The translations under genes and the position numbers were made by a program. The notes below the pieces were generated by a model that saw only the letters and a program-made list of their open reading frames with translations, had not been told where the DNA came from and did no database searches. Source: Atopsyche davidsoni (Eukaryota; Arthropoda; Insecta; Trichoptera; Hydrobiosidae). From it: 64,000 nt of DNA. Of the stretch, positions 13,001 to 26,450 are shown piece after piece. The stretch covers positions 12,521,501 through 12,585,500 of the forward strand of contig JAILWY010000014.1 in NCBI GenBank assembly GCA_022113835.1, in the 5' to 3' direction. The stretch's first letter is position 1; the number at the start of each line of letters is the position of its first letter.

Positions 13001-13820
13001 GTGTCGCTAATTGTACCCTCGTCCGAGCGTTCCGGGCCGCCCCCGCCGCCTGCTCGCTCCGGCCCTGCGTGCTCACACTCGCGGGCCCGAGTCGCATGTC
13101 GCGAGACACATGTCGTTTTATTCTTTACATATATTTTCCTCTTTGTTGGATCGCTCGCGTTTATTTCGCGCGCGCCGTAGTTGCCAAAGCGCTCGGTCGG
13201 TCGTGAAGATTACTATTTCTCTTATTTTACGTCTTATCGCCGGCGGGTCGGCTCGTCGGAGTGGTTTATTTATTTGTCGGTAACTGATATTTTCAATTAT
13301 TGAGTTGTTGGTATTTATTTTTGTATTGCATCACCTGCTGTTGACTCTTGTTGCGCGGGCCGCGGCGGTCTGTTGACAAATATAAAAGGCGCGCGTCTGT
13401 CGTGCGTTCGATTAGCCGGCGCGCTATTTCCGTGGCGGCCTTTGAAGTCGCTCCCCTCGCCTCGCCGCACTCGATTACCCTTCCATTTCGACACTTGAGA
13501 TTTTACGCAATGCAAAGCGCCCGGCCGCGCGCCGCCACCCTGCAAATAAAACACTCGCCGCCCGTAAATCGCCGGCGAATATCTTCCCGGAGCTTTTTGC
13601 GGACGACCGAAGTCATCGCGTCGGAATTACAGTGTCCGAGCGTGGGCGCACAAAGCTCGCAGAGTAAATAAATCACCCGGTTTTATTTTGATTATCTTCT
13701 GTAAATATTTGGGTCGCCCTGCCGGCTGACGGGGCGGTGTCACTCGAGTATCCTGTCGCGAGCCAACGATGTTTACCCTGTCACATGTTACACATTTACA
13801 ACCCGACACCTGTTTTTATT
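10080..13820. other. long non-coding GC-mixed block
   Basis: This is one of the longest GC-mixed blocks. It contains the longest open frame of the window (12562-13206, + strand, 214 codons). That frame is rich in Phe, Cys, Arg and Ala, has no recognisable domain, no intron signals, no similarity that I know, and shares its span with another open frame on each strand. I read it as a chance frame in stop-poor DNA. TTTATT- and TAAT-type words recur through the block. Confidence 0.5.
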
Positions 13821-16200
13821 ACTTCAACAATCATAATAAAAAAAGCCAAGCACTTAAGAGTTTAACTCGATTTACTTGTATCTCAATTATTCACCTCGGT
13901 ATTATTTAGTTAGTCACAAATCAATGCAGCACGGATTCCTTCGCCTTCTGCTCGGCTCGGTGATCTGTCAGAACGCCGACAAATTGGTTCTCTTTGATTT
14001 CCAGCGATGATCACTCGCGGCCGCGGTCCGCCGCATTCGCTTCTTTGTCACACGATATACTCGTTCCGGTGCCATTAATAACCGCAGAGCATAACACATC
14101 GGCCTAATAAATTAGAGCGCACGCCGGTGTTGCATGTTGCAAAATAGTATATACTTAAATTGCACGGCTCGTTTTGGCCGAGCGAATTGTTTGTCTTTCA
14201 CGAATGCTACATATTTTTTCTCTCGACTTTGTTGGGCATCTGTGTGGTTTTTTTTTTGCCGTCCGCTTGCAGTTATGCCGGAGATTTATCTGTCGGTTTT
14301 ATTTCGCTGGCTCTAGTTTGAAAATAAATGAAAGACTTTGAAAATATCATTTCCCTCCGAGGCGTTTGCCAGCCACTCACTTTAATAACTTGGCAAATTA
14401 ATGTGAAGTATGAATATAAATAAATGTAACTAATTCCGTTACTAATTTTTACACATAAAACATTTAATTTATTATTTTAATAAATTATTTTTCATATATA
14501 TTATTGGCCAGGATTTTAAATACCGGCGTGTTGAATATTGCGTATCGCTACACGTGGAAGCCGTAATATGATTTTGCGGCGTTACGAATGTAGTAAATCT
14601 CACAAAGGTAGCTATTATATCCGATTTCTCAGCTGGCTACTCGTACTATACATTATTCATCCATTACCCACTTACAAAACCCCTCTTAGGCGCACGTATA
14701 ACATCCCATTTCCACCGAAAATTTGGCTCGCCGCCGTGTTTCCTTTTTGCCATTTATTTTTCAATTTATCTGCCCCCTCCCCTCGCCCGGAGCCCCCCGC
14801 CGCCCTCCCTCCCCGGCGACCGACGCTTTTCACATCATCTGGGGATCTGGCTTTTTATTAACTATTTACCCTTTTTGTTTTTCACCGACCCTCAGGCCGG
14901 GGGCTTTGCGACGCCTGACCGCATTTTTCATGAATTCATTAAGGGTCTATAGGCAATCTTTGTATACGATTCGAGTATTTGGATGTTATTGTTTTTTTGC
15001 AGCAAATCTAGTAGCCTTTTTTATTGCCTTTTATTCTTCTCTTTTTCGTTTCATCACCGCCGAACACTTTCGACGGAGAGGACTGCTACTTGCCGTGTCA
15101 ACTTAGTATTCTTTGTCGACATATTTTTTTTTTTCATTTATCTCTCAGCAAGAGTTTGAAAAATCCTAATGTTTGCCTTTGTACATGTGATCTATTTTTT
15201 TAAAACATGGTAATTCTAACAGAGAAACATTTTAACCTGTTGTTGGTACAGTTTTATTTAAGTTTTTAATTTCTAAAAAATATACATTCATGTCAACACG
15301 GTATCTACTATTTACTTTTGTTATAAATATATGGTTTTGTATCTTTGCCAAATAATCTTCATAAAAGATAAGTTCGTTCAAATCAATTTTTAGATACAAG
15401 TAAATTTGCTGTATTTCACTTATTGTGCAAAAAAGCTCAATGACAATACTGTCGATGGGACATTTTTATAGAATAATAACTTTTCTATCGCAACTTGACG
15501 AGCCAAGCGACGAGATCGAGGCTCGCTCTGCCCAGCGCCAGCTCGCCGTCTGCGCCGGCCGGTGCTTTCGATGAAGCGTTCGTGTTTTCTTCTCCATTCA
15601 GTGAATTGAAAGTGTCGGCCGGCGGCTCCTGTGCCACTCGCGGCGCCCCGGCTGCGGCGGGGAACATCTCAGTGCTCTCGGGGATTACGTGAGACTTCGG
15701 TAATTGTTGTTCTCTAACCTTTAACTCCCGGCATGTGTAATCGCTTCTTTTTTGCGCACCTTAGAATCGAATACATCTTAGACTACGGCTGCAAAAAACT
15801 ACTCATACCCAAGTTTTTTTTTTAGCATTTTTAATAAGACAAAAAAACATTTATACTATGTTTGTATAAAAATGTGTTTAAAAATTATGCGATGTAATAA
15901 TTTGATTTATATTTAATAGACACACCTTTTCGTAAAAGTAAGGATGATTATTTTGTAAGAATATTTTTTAAGACTTGAATTGAAGTGTTTATTTTATAAA
16001 AAAAGTTACATTTTTATTTCAATATAAAATCCTTAATATTAAAATTATTATAAATATATAAATATTAATATCAAATATTTATAAAATTGATAAACCTATC
16101 ACCAAATTATTAGCTTTGAATTTTGTGAGAACACGTGAACTTCACATGTGTCAAATATATGTTAATAAAAAAAAACTACAACATTTTGGATTACGTCTAA
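13820..16200. other. non-coding: mostly AT-rich
   Basis: AT-rich sequence with GC-richer patches at about 14700-14910 and 15490-15700. The 127- and 107-codon + strand frames between 14538 and 15106 overlap in different frames and have no known domain. Positions 15760-16200 are very AT-rich. Confidence 0.55.
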
Positions 16201-17560
16201 CAAGCCGTCTGCGCACGTGTCGATCTCCCCCGCGTGCGACACGTGTATGACATTCTGATAGTTACCCTTCACACTCGGCGGATTGCGCTTATTCGGCTGA
16301 AACGCCGGAGGCTCCCCCGCTTCCGGGCGAGCTTGCCTCCCGAGCTTTTACGGCCCATGAAGCTCCGGATGAATCATCTCTTTTTTTACGAGCAACTGTA
16401 ATCTGTGTATAATTTCAGTGCGAACTCCTTAGGCGCATTAACGTCGGCTTGATTTGAAGCTCAACAGTCACTTTGATTGACGCCCGAGTCCGCGATAATC
16501 GGAGAAGCCACAATCTGCTCGCGGTCGAGACGCGCGTTTGGCACACAATCGAGCGTTGACACCCGATATGGAGCCGTGCTTAAATTTTTTTCATCCATTA
16601 TATTCATATGCATTATTGTAATTTATTTTAATAATAATATTCGCTTTACAATAACCAGTAACACAATGACACAAACGTAAACACGCTTAAATGCACGTCA
16701 ATCTCAAGCTGTTGTACGGCTAGTTTTTTGTATTATCTCCATTCAATGTTATTGTTGTATTTTTATAAATCGTGAAAAAAAAACTATTTTTGTTGATATT
16801 GCGTCAGCGTCGCAGTTGTGTTGCAATACGTTGATACACGGTACAATGATACACGTGGATTCGGTTTGAACGAGCAAAGCGCCAGTGTGGAGATTCCTCC
16901 GGTGTCCCGGGAGTTCAGGGTGCGCGATTCTCTACCGCGGAGACAAGCGGTTCTCGCGTCGGAGAGACTGAAAGTTTAGCAATCCAAATATCCGCCTTCC
17001 GATTGCCTTCTCAGACTGTTCGGAAAAATGCGTCGTTAGCAAAGTACGCTCTGGATTTATTCCGCCATAAATTTAAGATTAATATCCCCTTTGTTACCTT
17101 GTCCGGCCGGCCCCCGCCGTGGAATAACGGCCTTTCAATTTGGAGCGGGTCAGGTTTTTATTTATTGTTTATTAAAGGATTTTACCGTCGTGTTTATGGC
17201 TACTGAAAATTTTATCGTTATTAACATCGCAATAAAGCCTCGAGGGATAAGATTTAATCGAAGCTCGACTCACTTTACTTCCAGTCGAGTTATTTTTACG
17301 AGGCGCTCTTGTGTACGCGGGAAACTTCTCGTGATCTGTGCTCTCGGAGAGCTTATAGTACACAATTCCTATCAACATAGTGGCCCTCGCGGAGACCGGC
17401 CCGGAATGCCGGGACTCGTAAACGTACGTCGCCAGAGGGAGGACTGTTATCTGCTAGCGCTATCTCATACTGGAATATTTTTATATCTATGCAGAAGGCT
17501 GTATTACTACTCTTCTTGCGATTTAATTATCAGCATCCTGCAATGATGTTTCTAGAACAG
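16200..17560. other. non-coding GC-mixed block
   Basis: Mixed composition with CpG-rich segments (about 16200-16560 and 16860-17560). A 151-codon + strand frame at 17091-17546 has no recognisable domain and overlaps another open frame, so it is not called. Confidence 0.5.
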
Positions 17561-17775
17561 ATGTTCACTTACTTTTTTTTTAAATTTGCTAAGGAAAATA
17601 TTTTTTTGTAACAGTAAATAAACGCAAACTTATCTAGGTAATGTTTTATTCTGACTTGATTAATAATCGATTAAATTTTTTTCTTTTCATAATAATACGG
17701 ACAGCTTTTTTGTAGACAATATTTACAAACCATTAGTAGTTTATGAATTTGGTTCCCAGTGTCTATTGTTCTCAG

Positions 17776-17879
17776 GTAGCGGATCGGCCCGCGGCAAGTC
17801 CAACAGGTGCGGCGGCAGACACGACGCGCTGTCGTGCCCCACGACCGACTCCGGGGCCGATGCAGTCTCACCTCGGTGA
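17776..17879 (+). CDS. candidate terminal coding exon (partial gene, product unknown)
   Basis: A GC-rich island of about 110 bp stands out from AT-rich flanks. It is preceded by a plausible acceptor (pyrimidine-rich GTCTATTGTTCTCAG ending at 17775). If the first two bases complete a codon begun in an upstream exon, the frame from 17778 stays open for 33 codons and stops at TGA 17877-17879. The peptide starts SGSARGKSNR and ends DAVSPR. By my count 27 of 33 codons in this frame end in G or C, higher than in the other open frame, as expected of coding DNA. Overlapping AATAAA signals at 17925-17930 and 17929-17934 could serve for polyadenylation. I recognise no protein family. Against it: AATAAA is common here, frame 0 is also open, and no upstream partner exon was found. 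Confidence 0.28.
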
Positions 17880-19500
17880 CTTACGGCCATACTGACCAAC
17901 TTCCTAAACTTTAAATTCACGGAAAATAAATAAAAATATATTTTCTATAAAATATTCTTTCTTAGATATATATTATAAAAAATAAATATTTTAAAAAATT
18001 TCCTTAATTTAAACCAGCGTTGACGATAACCTAGCTCCCCTGCCCCCGCCCTCGTCATAATGGAAGAGCTTTTTGTTGGAGCTTGACGCCTGCACCGCTG
18101 GTCCGTAGAAGCAGCCACCAGACGCGATGAGATATTATTTTTCCGCCAATATAAAAATTGATTGTTTTTTGAGGCAGTAAACTCGTGTGTGTTGGGATTA
18201 GCTGTTCATTTTTGCTGAATTTGACATGTCTATTGTTTTATATACATTTCAAATATAACAGGCTTCAGGCGGTCATTTTTTATTTATGTTTTTTGCACTG
18301 TAGAGAATCGTTTTTTTTTTTAATCTGAATTACTACCGACTTATTTTTTACCGCATAAATATGTATATTATTTTTTTGTGTTTCTAAAATTTTAAACTTT
18401 TGAATTTAGTATTAGAATAGCGCGTTTAATTTCTTACGCAGCATCAAATCTTTTATTCTGCATTCCCGAAGCCGTGTAACGTAACGAATTCACTGTGTTT
18501 TCTTCCGTCCCGGACCGCATTAACGGATTGAGACATGTGGGCATGCGAACAATGGCTCTATACATATTTATATCAATTTTTATCCTTCCCTTAATAGCCG
18601 GCCTTTTCTTCCATTGTTACGTATCGGAGATCTCGAATCTTCCTCCACCCGGGCAGATGTTCCAACGAGCTAATAATCGGTTATTAATCCTCAGCGGTAA
18701 GAGTGTATTATTATTTAAATTTACGGCTTTGAATAATAACCCCTCATTACTTTATTGTGAATTGAAGATGGTATCGTATTTTTTTATTGTTTAAATTTAC
18801 AATAAATATACCGGCATACGTTTTGGTTTTTTTTTGTGATCGCCGACAACGAGCAGCGAGTTTGTTAATATAGAAATAACTATCTCGATTTCAATCGAAC
18901 TCCTCGTGCGCCGCCAAGGAGTAATTGCAGGGACTAGCCTCTGCCAAATGCTGTAGAAGGTAACCGCCCCGTGCCGCGGGCCAGATGCAGCGCAGGGACT
19001 CTTCGACGGGCCTCCGAGCTGCCAATATATTTCAGCTAGTACTGCATTGACAATTTTCCATCTTAAAATTCTAGATAACAGCATACTATGGCAATATATA
19101 AAAAAACCTTTCTTTTTTATTAAAATGTATTTTTATTGAATTGGTTCAGGACGCGTAGAGTTTTGTGGTAAAACGTATTTGAAAACAGTTGATAATTATT
19201 TGAGTATAATTAAATCATCAAATCTTATTGTCGTGGTGTCATTTTTATCTGCTTTCTATGCACATTGAGGTTATTAATAGGACAAAAGTTGAAATTATTT
19301 TTTACGTGAAAAAACTGACGCATAACACCAACTTTTGGCCATGAAAATCTTTTGCTGTTGTCAATAGACAAGCCAATTGTTCAGTACCTTCCTTTCTCGC
19401 TCAGTATCGTTTCTCGTAGTTTTTCACCATCGAGAACATCAATTGTAATTTGCTACATCTAATACAACACGAAATATTCCCAAGACGTGTTCGTCGTCCA
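17880..19500. other. non-coding: AT-rich with small GC islands
   Basis: After the candidate exon the sequence is AT-rich, with GC islands at about 18020-18130 and 18900-19030. A 95-codon minus-strand frame crosses the second island (18797-19084) but shows no known domain. No RNA gene was seen. Confidence 0.5.
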
Positions 19501-21315
19501 TCCGTCGACAGCTTCCCACTTTTAATGAGCGCCGATCAGCGGCGACGGCGAGCAGGAGCCCTCCCTGAGTCCGCGCTGAGTCCTCCCAGAGCCCTCGCGA
19601 CCCGGGAGCAATAAGCAGCCGGACTCGCGGCGTGACTCACGCGCCTTGGCCGGCCTCCAGGCGCTGCGCGGCCAGCGACTTGCGCGAACGCGGCTCGCGA
19701 GAATAACGTCTCCCGGACCCTCCCGTGATGTGCTCCGCATCGGCTTTATCTCCCGCCGGTTGTTTTGTGACTGCTTGCTGTTGTTTTTGTTTTTTTTTTT
19801 TTTTGTTTCTGTTACAAAAGCATTCTGAAGTGGTTTATTATTTCTACAAGAATTCTCTTGTAGATGCGTGGTTTGTTTTTACTTTGTTCTCTGAGTTTCT
19901 TGTTTTTATCAACATTTCATAAATATATTCTGATCGGGAACGCTGGTCTTTTTTTTTTACGTATATTTAAATAATACAAATAAAATTTGCACGATCTTAA
20001 GAAAATTTCAAATAAACTATAATAATTTTGAAATGTATTTTTATGACGAAATGTACTATAAAATTAAAACGAGATTCGAGGTACTCCTGTTTTAGATTTT
20101 GGGAATCGATTCCTTGCGTTATAATGTTTATGAATATTTCGCGCACGTTACTGTAGTACTGTAGTCGCGACGACGTATTACCAAAACGTGAACGAAATGT
20201 TGATAGAAATCATCATGCAATACAACATGACACCCTGACACGTTTATTGTTTAGATAATGACCAGACTCGAGACAAAAGTGATATAGCTTTAATTATTCC
20301 AATGGAGAAAACGATTTTAAGGTGGCTTCTATTTTAGTTTGGCATGGGATTAAACTTATTGATGTTTACTGTTGCGTTGTTGGAGCGCGATCATAATATT
20401 TACTCGCAGACCTAAGCCGAGTGATCCCGAGCAGATGCGTCCTAATCCTGACGCGACTCCGAGCAGCTCGCTGCGGTTAGGGGATATTCACGCTCTTCGC
20501 TCCGTGTTCGCGCCGAGGAGGTGTCGCCGCGTATCGCTAGGAATCTACCACAATGAAATTCCCGCCGAGCGGACGCACGTTCTCGCAAGATTTACAAAAA
20601 GAACACGACTTATACTCGAACATATCTACAATTTCCAGGAGTGCGCGTTCGAATTCTGCATCGATTTCCAATTATAATGGACCGAAAGGGTTGGCGCGCC
20701 GTAAAAAGCCGACCTCTGCGAGACAAATAAATCGTCTCGGCCGTAATCCGCCGTCCGACCGCCGAATCAATTGAGCGGCAGCGGAGCGGAGCGGCGCGGC
20801 TCATGCATAATGCAGGCGGTCGCGCGGCCTTATGAATCTCCAAACTGATTGGTCGAAACGTCTTTTAGTGCGTCCTGCGTATTTCATACTAATACTCGAT
20901 GTACTGCTTTGCCTCCGATAAAACTCCATTACGTAATTGCGGCACTGCCGACGCCGCGACGCAGTTTACTGCGTTTATAGGCGTTTTGAAGGTTTAGGAG
21001 ATATTAATACAATCCTTGGGATTCCGATTATGATCAAATAAATTACATTAGTAAACCCACAATAAAACTATGAAACTGTTTTATATAAACTAATTTCGGT
21101 GTAATCAAGGAAAACGAGTGGACCGTCACGGCTTGTTGCGGGTGCGTTGGCATATGCGCGATTTTGTTCTCACCAGTATTGCCCACCGTTTCAGCTAAGG
21201 CCTATCTACCAGAGACTACTAACCTCTGATGCTTATTTTGTTTTTAATTTACAACAATCTGCCGGAACGTGAGTCGGTTTCAAAAGTCTGCTTACTTGTT
21301 GCATCGGAGCTAAAA
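19500..21315. other. non-coding: GC islands separated by AT-rich DNA
   Basis: A GC-rich island at about 19520-19740 is followed by AT-rich DNA to about 20350 and then a GC-mixed block. A 101-codon + strand frame (20372-20677) has no recognisable domain and is crossed by open frames on both strands. Confidence 0.5.
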
Positions 21316-21328
21316 ATGACAAATCAAG

Positions 21329-21349
21329 ATCAATTCTTGGCAGGTAAGT
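21329..21349 (+). promoter_or_regulatory. candidate strong splice donor / recursive splice site
   Basis: The sequence CAG followed by GTAAGT (donor starting at 21344) is an ideal donor. The bases just before it (CAATTCTTGGCAG) also work as a modest acceptor, so this may be a recursive splice site. Alternatively an ATG at 21316 would give nine codons before the donor. AG followed by GTRAGT is expected about twice per strand by chance in a window of this size. Confidence 0.2.
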
Positions 21350-22880
21350 ATCCGTGAAAAGTTCTCTGAATTTTTATTCGGTAATTTTAATTCCGACGAT
21401 CGTCTGCTCGGTGTCGCAAATTGGGCAAATGCCAATGTAATTTATTTAAATTGCATTCCGCATACTGAGCGCGGCGCGAGGAGCAGGGCGTGCATCTCAA
21501 AGCTTGCGCAAATCGTGAAGTTATTTTACCTCCATTAGCGATTCAACATTCCGAGTCGCACCATTTTTTCCGTGTCGATTCCTCCGGAACGTGAATAGAT
21601 CGCCTCTGATTATTCGAGAACTGCTCTGAATATCCAATAGCCCGGACAGACAAATAACTCCCCCCGAGCTTCCTCCCCGCGAGCCTTTGTTCCGTCCGTT
21701 TTAATCGTATGCGGCCGGCGTCAATAATTTATTTAAACTGTGGAGAAAATATCTGGTTTTCGTTATCTTAATTGACACAAAACACCTTAACGAATTACAT
21801 AAAAGCAAAAAACTGGGAGTTTTGTTTCCTTAATTGCATCAGATAAGCGGCGGAACTCGTATTTTTGTTAAATATTGTGATATCTTCATTCGGCGTATGA
21901 ATAATTCAGCCGCGCGAGGAGATCCTCTGTTACCGCCGGTCTCGGCGCGGAGAAAGTCAACAGGTTGCAGTTTATGCATAATCTACAGTGCGGACGGATC
22001 CACGGCTCGGACAACGCGTCGCCTCGAATGTCGTCTCAGCCGCCGGAGTCGTGTCGCGGTCAGCTCGGGCCGGTGCGGCGCGCCCCGGGAGCCTCTGCTG
22101 CACCGGCTGTCCGAGAATAACATTACCATCAATTAAACGCAATATATACATACCGGGCCGGGAATGCCTCTTATGGTTAGATTAACATTTCATTGCATCA
22201 CATTCAATCTCGATTTCAGTTATACAATCTTGAGTATTTTATCTAATTGCCCTGCTTGTAAATTCAACGAAGAATTTAATTAAGAATCAAGCCGTACGTA
22301 AACTTTAGATTGTAGATATATAGCGCTTATTTACTGGTTATAACCGATCGCTTATCAGATCTGATACAATGTAAGAAGTAAGAAAGTAGCGAAGGAAAAA
22401 GAGACTGTGCCGCGAGTCGATGCGGGCAGGTGATTCCCCGGATCTCGCCCAATTAACTTCGGGTATTAGTTGTGCGATTGCACATGCAGCGGCGCCTCGC
22501 CTTCCGTGGAATACACTGCTTTATGATGGGAAGAAGCCGGCAGTTTAATTAGCGGGCGCGAGGTGAGCCTCCGCTCCACGGCCGTAATTGCGCAGTAAAT
22601 AAATTTGTGAATCAGCTTTATTACCGCCGGCCACTCCGGGACGGGCCGGACGACCGGCGACTCCTCGCGCGTTGTACTGACGTTTTTCGTTTAATTAATA
22701 GCGTTGTTGATATAACCCGTTTTATTTGCTCACTTAATGCCGCGTCTCAGATCGTTCACCAAAAATTACATCAGTACTTCATTAGCGGCGCACTTATCGG
22801 AACGAGCCTTCGGGCGTTGGCCGTGGAGCCCGATGAGACTGCTTCGTCAATAGAAGAGTTGTGAATCAAGATTTTTGGAG
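21350..22880. other. non-coding GC-mixed block
   Basis: CpG-containing mixed sequence with TTTATT and TAATT words. A 100-codon + strand frame (21834-22136) and an 85-codon frame (22607-22864) have no known domain or splice context. Confidence 0.5.
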
Positions 22881-24880
22881 TTAAATCACTTTTTTTTTTT
22901 TTTTTCAAATAGAATTCCCACAGAAAATTCGCGTACTACTTTTATAAGTTATTTTAATCTATGGTGGTTATTTAAAAATAAACGAATACAACTTTTATAT
23001 TTTGCAAATTTAATTTAATATATTAAATATGTATTTTAATGTTGTTAAAAATTCACATATTATTCATAAGTTTTAATCATCTCTTTATTCACCAATATAT
23101 ACATTAAATTAAAAATATGCAGTTTTTTTACAATTTTATTGTTGAATTTTAAATTTTATCACTGTATTGACCAACTTTTTATAAATTATTATTATCGTTC
23201 AAAATTATATTTCAGGTTCGTAGGTAACCTAGAAATAACCAATTGCTCGTCAATTTCCATTTCTAATCATTTTAGACCTTATTGCATTTGTGTTTGTTTT
23301 TCTTTTGTAATTTTTCGATCTTCTATTTCAAAGGGCATTTCAAAACCAAGGGAGTCGCAGTTGCCTCGCAAGTTTTTTTTTTTTTTTTACCAAGGAGGCA
23401 CACGAGCGCCTGCGAGCCCCGACGTCGCGAGTTGCTTGAATTCGTTTGCTCGAGAGGCGCACGAAACTTCCACCACGCGACAGTTGTTTCCGAAGTGCTC
23501 AGGCCGGCCGGGCTGGTAAAGTCGAATTGAATTTTAAAACTGCTGATCGCACAGAGCCAATAAATATGCTCCCTCGGGCGTCATCCGTCTCTTCGACAGA
23601 TACCGCTGTAAGCGAATAAAACCCTTATAGACTGTCGACTTTGATTCCTCCCCCCAGGAATCGCTAACCCTACCGAAAACAAAATTTCGAGCAACTTTGT
23701 TTTGTAGAAAATATATATCCTTCTAATATTTAAAAACATCAGATCTTCAACTCAAGTAGCTAATCATTGCTGAAATGCTGGAGATGCATAAAACAGTATT
23801 CAGAAACGAGAAAGCTAATTTTTTTTTTTTTACTAATTTTTGTTTATTTTTTAATCTCATACATAAGTTGCAAGTTGGGCGATATATACTAAATATATAT
23901 TAACAAACGAGTTTTTCAAGCAAAAAAAATCTTGGCAACCTGTGACTGTGTGTTTTTTAATATATTTTTTTTATATTTTTGATGATTCATCTGAAAGTAA
24001 AAATTCTTATTTCAGTTTTATTATTTAATTACACGGTATACTCATATAACGATGAATGGATTCTAATACTTATGATTATGTTTCATGCTCTCGCGACTTC
24101 GTGGCATCCATTTTCTCCCCGCGCAAAGATTTGACAAGAATGATTATTCTCTCGTGTTGTTTATTTATTTTACGGTGTAACCAATTTGCAGCGGAAATTT
24201 AAAATTTAAATGATACATCAACATTTTTTTTAGCTTGTAGTTTGGCAAACAGTTAAAATAACCTAAACATATTATTAAATCAGATAACATTAATATAATA
24301 TCGCTTATTTGTGTTAGTTTTGAATTAACCATGGTTATTATTAGATGCATTATGATCATTTAATGGTTATTAATGAATTACTATTTATTATATTATTTAT
24401 AGAAATACTTATAGTTCTGTAATAAAAATTCTTGTGCCAGGTAGGAAGTTTATTTCTGACAGAGCCTGTTATTTTTCTTTCATAAAAGTAAGTTTTATTT
24501 ATTGTAATTATTGTAATTATTGTAAATCTCATTTTTATGTTCGCCTGGACAACATTGTAGTCTCTATTACAAGTTTTTTTTATTTACTTAATAATGCTAA
24601 TATATGTAAAAAATCTTCCGGTTTAGGGCTTCAATCAAAATTATTTTGTCAATGATTTTTTATTTTGTGAGGACATAAAGAACCTAAGTAATATTGATAC
24701 ATCATGTTCTGTCTACAATGATACAATGTATTATTCTCTAGCCTGTTGTATAATTAAACCATTATTCTGTTATTATCTTTGTATTAACCGTGGAAAATTA
24801 AATATACAAAGTTACAGCAAGCATTTAAATTATATGCAAAAGTGATTATCGTGATTATGTTTGTCATTAAAATGCAACAT
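22880..24880. other. non-coding: AT-rich with one GC island
   Basis: Very AT-rich apart from a GC-rich island at about 23390-23520. Frames of 126 and 82 codons run into the island in two different frames and overlap, so neither is convincing. A 9-bp tandem repeat (ATTGTAATT, three copies) lies at 24500-24525. Confidence 0.55.
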
Positions 24881-24903
24881 TGTGTATTAGTTTCCAGGTG
24901 AGT
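24881..24903 (+). promoter_or_regulatory. candidate recursive splice site
   Basis: An acceptor-like TTAGTTTCCAG ending at 24897 is followed immediately by the donor GTGAGT (24898-24903), the zero-length-exon arrangement of insect recursive splice sites. The pyrimidine tract is short. It matters only if this DNA lies in a + strand intron. Confidence 0.2.
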
Positions 24904-26450
24904 AATACTAGCGTGGAAAACTTCATATAGTAGCATATTTCTGTCTGATGTTTTATATTGATTTCAGATAGGTTATTAAGCATACTCAACATGTTACAAA
25001 TTAACGCTCAATGCAAAAAAAATAATGATAACAAGTATTATAAAAACTGCTTTAATAAGTAAAAATTATAACAAAACCTAAGCATAAGTCGATTTTGTCA
25101 TTTTTAATAGCTACATTAAATTTCCTTTCTTCCGTCGATAATAAGGAGTTTTGACATGTTAATGTTTTGATTGCAATTTTTTTTTCACACATTCGAGTTC
25201 GACAACACGTGTTTGCTGCAGAAACTTTTTTATGCATGGAGCATTGTATGTCACTCATTCCGTTGAAAAAGTTGGAGCTATTGCGCAATTACATTTTTTT
25301 ACGATTGTCAATATGCGTGTACAATCTCGCTGCTGACACCAGTATTGTGTCGTTTAAAGCGTAAATTTTTTTTTCGGTATGAATAGTGTGCTTTACGAGA
25401 TGAACCCTAGAGAGGAGTGGCGGCGCGTTATGTTCCCAGCAAGGAGGCCGGGCTTACGGGCGCGCCCTCCTCCCTAATATCCCGTGAGTTATCGCGGAGC
25501 TCCCTTGCCTCGCGCCGCGCAAATCGCCGAATAAATATCACAAATGCGCTCGGCCCGCACGGAGGCCGGCACCCCGCTGCGGGAGAAGCATCCCGCTTCT
25601 TCTTTTTACTTTCACTCCCTTCTTTATGCGCCGCACGTGCTGGAAGTGAAGCGCCCTAAAGGCACGAATCCGCTTTGAATTATAACAGGTATTTGAGTAA
25701 CATCTTGCTTTTGGTGTTGCGTTCGGAGGTGGATCTCGTGGCTCGCGACTGATCCGAGCTTCCAGGCTGTCCGTTATGAATTCATAAAAATAACAGAAAC
25801 AAAAAAATAAAACTCCACTCACTTATCTTTTTATACTAAAAATGTTATTTACATTTAAACATGAGCGTCTTTAGAATTTATACGAGCTGCTTTTGTACCT
25901 TTCTCATAACAGGCAGTCGGTACATGCAATATGAATATCCTCGAGTAGACTATCTCTTGTATCATTTATTATTTAGCATTGTGCATGCCGCTATTGCTAG
26001 TCTATGTAAATAAATGCACGCTATCTTCATTACAGATCGACAGTTTGTGTTGCAGCATATAAATTGCCATGCATAAACTATCAACTGCATTTAGAGCAGA
26101 TACGATCTGTTTGCATTGACTTAATCGCGTCGGCCGAGCGGATCGTGTGCGTCGTAATAGTTGCGTATTACTTGGGAATTAATAAATACGCACTATGACT
26201 TAAGTCTATCGTTGGTTCCGTTTTGTCAGGATTTTTTCTGTCTTAAATCACGTTCTGCTATGCAGTTTTCCGTTTTGTCTAGTGGCAATTAAAAAAAAAA
26301 CGGTAAAGTATAAACATATTTTGCCTAAATTCAACTCAGATTTAATAATGCGAATATTTGCTAGTGAGCTATGTTTTTAAATAAGTTATAATAAATAATA
26401 ATATTTACAAATATTCTTAGAACTCTTTTCGACGAGGGAGTTCATATTTT
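24904..26450. other. non-coding: AT-rich with one GC block
   Basis: AT-rich DNA surrounds a GC-rich block at about 25390-25780. Opposing 80- and 94-codon frames overlap there. No gene or RNA is supported. Confidence 0.55.

Noticed and set aside
12562..13206. 214-codon open frame, longest in the window
   Set aside because: No recognisable domain, Phe/Cys/Arg/Ala-heavy composition, no splice context, and other open frames on both strands over the same DNA. It looks like chance in GC-mixed, stop-poor sequence.
17091..17546. 151-codon + strand frame
   Set aside because: Overlaps another open + strand frame and a minus-strand frame; the translation has no recognisable motif.
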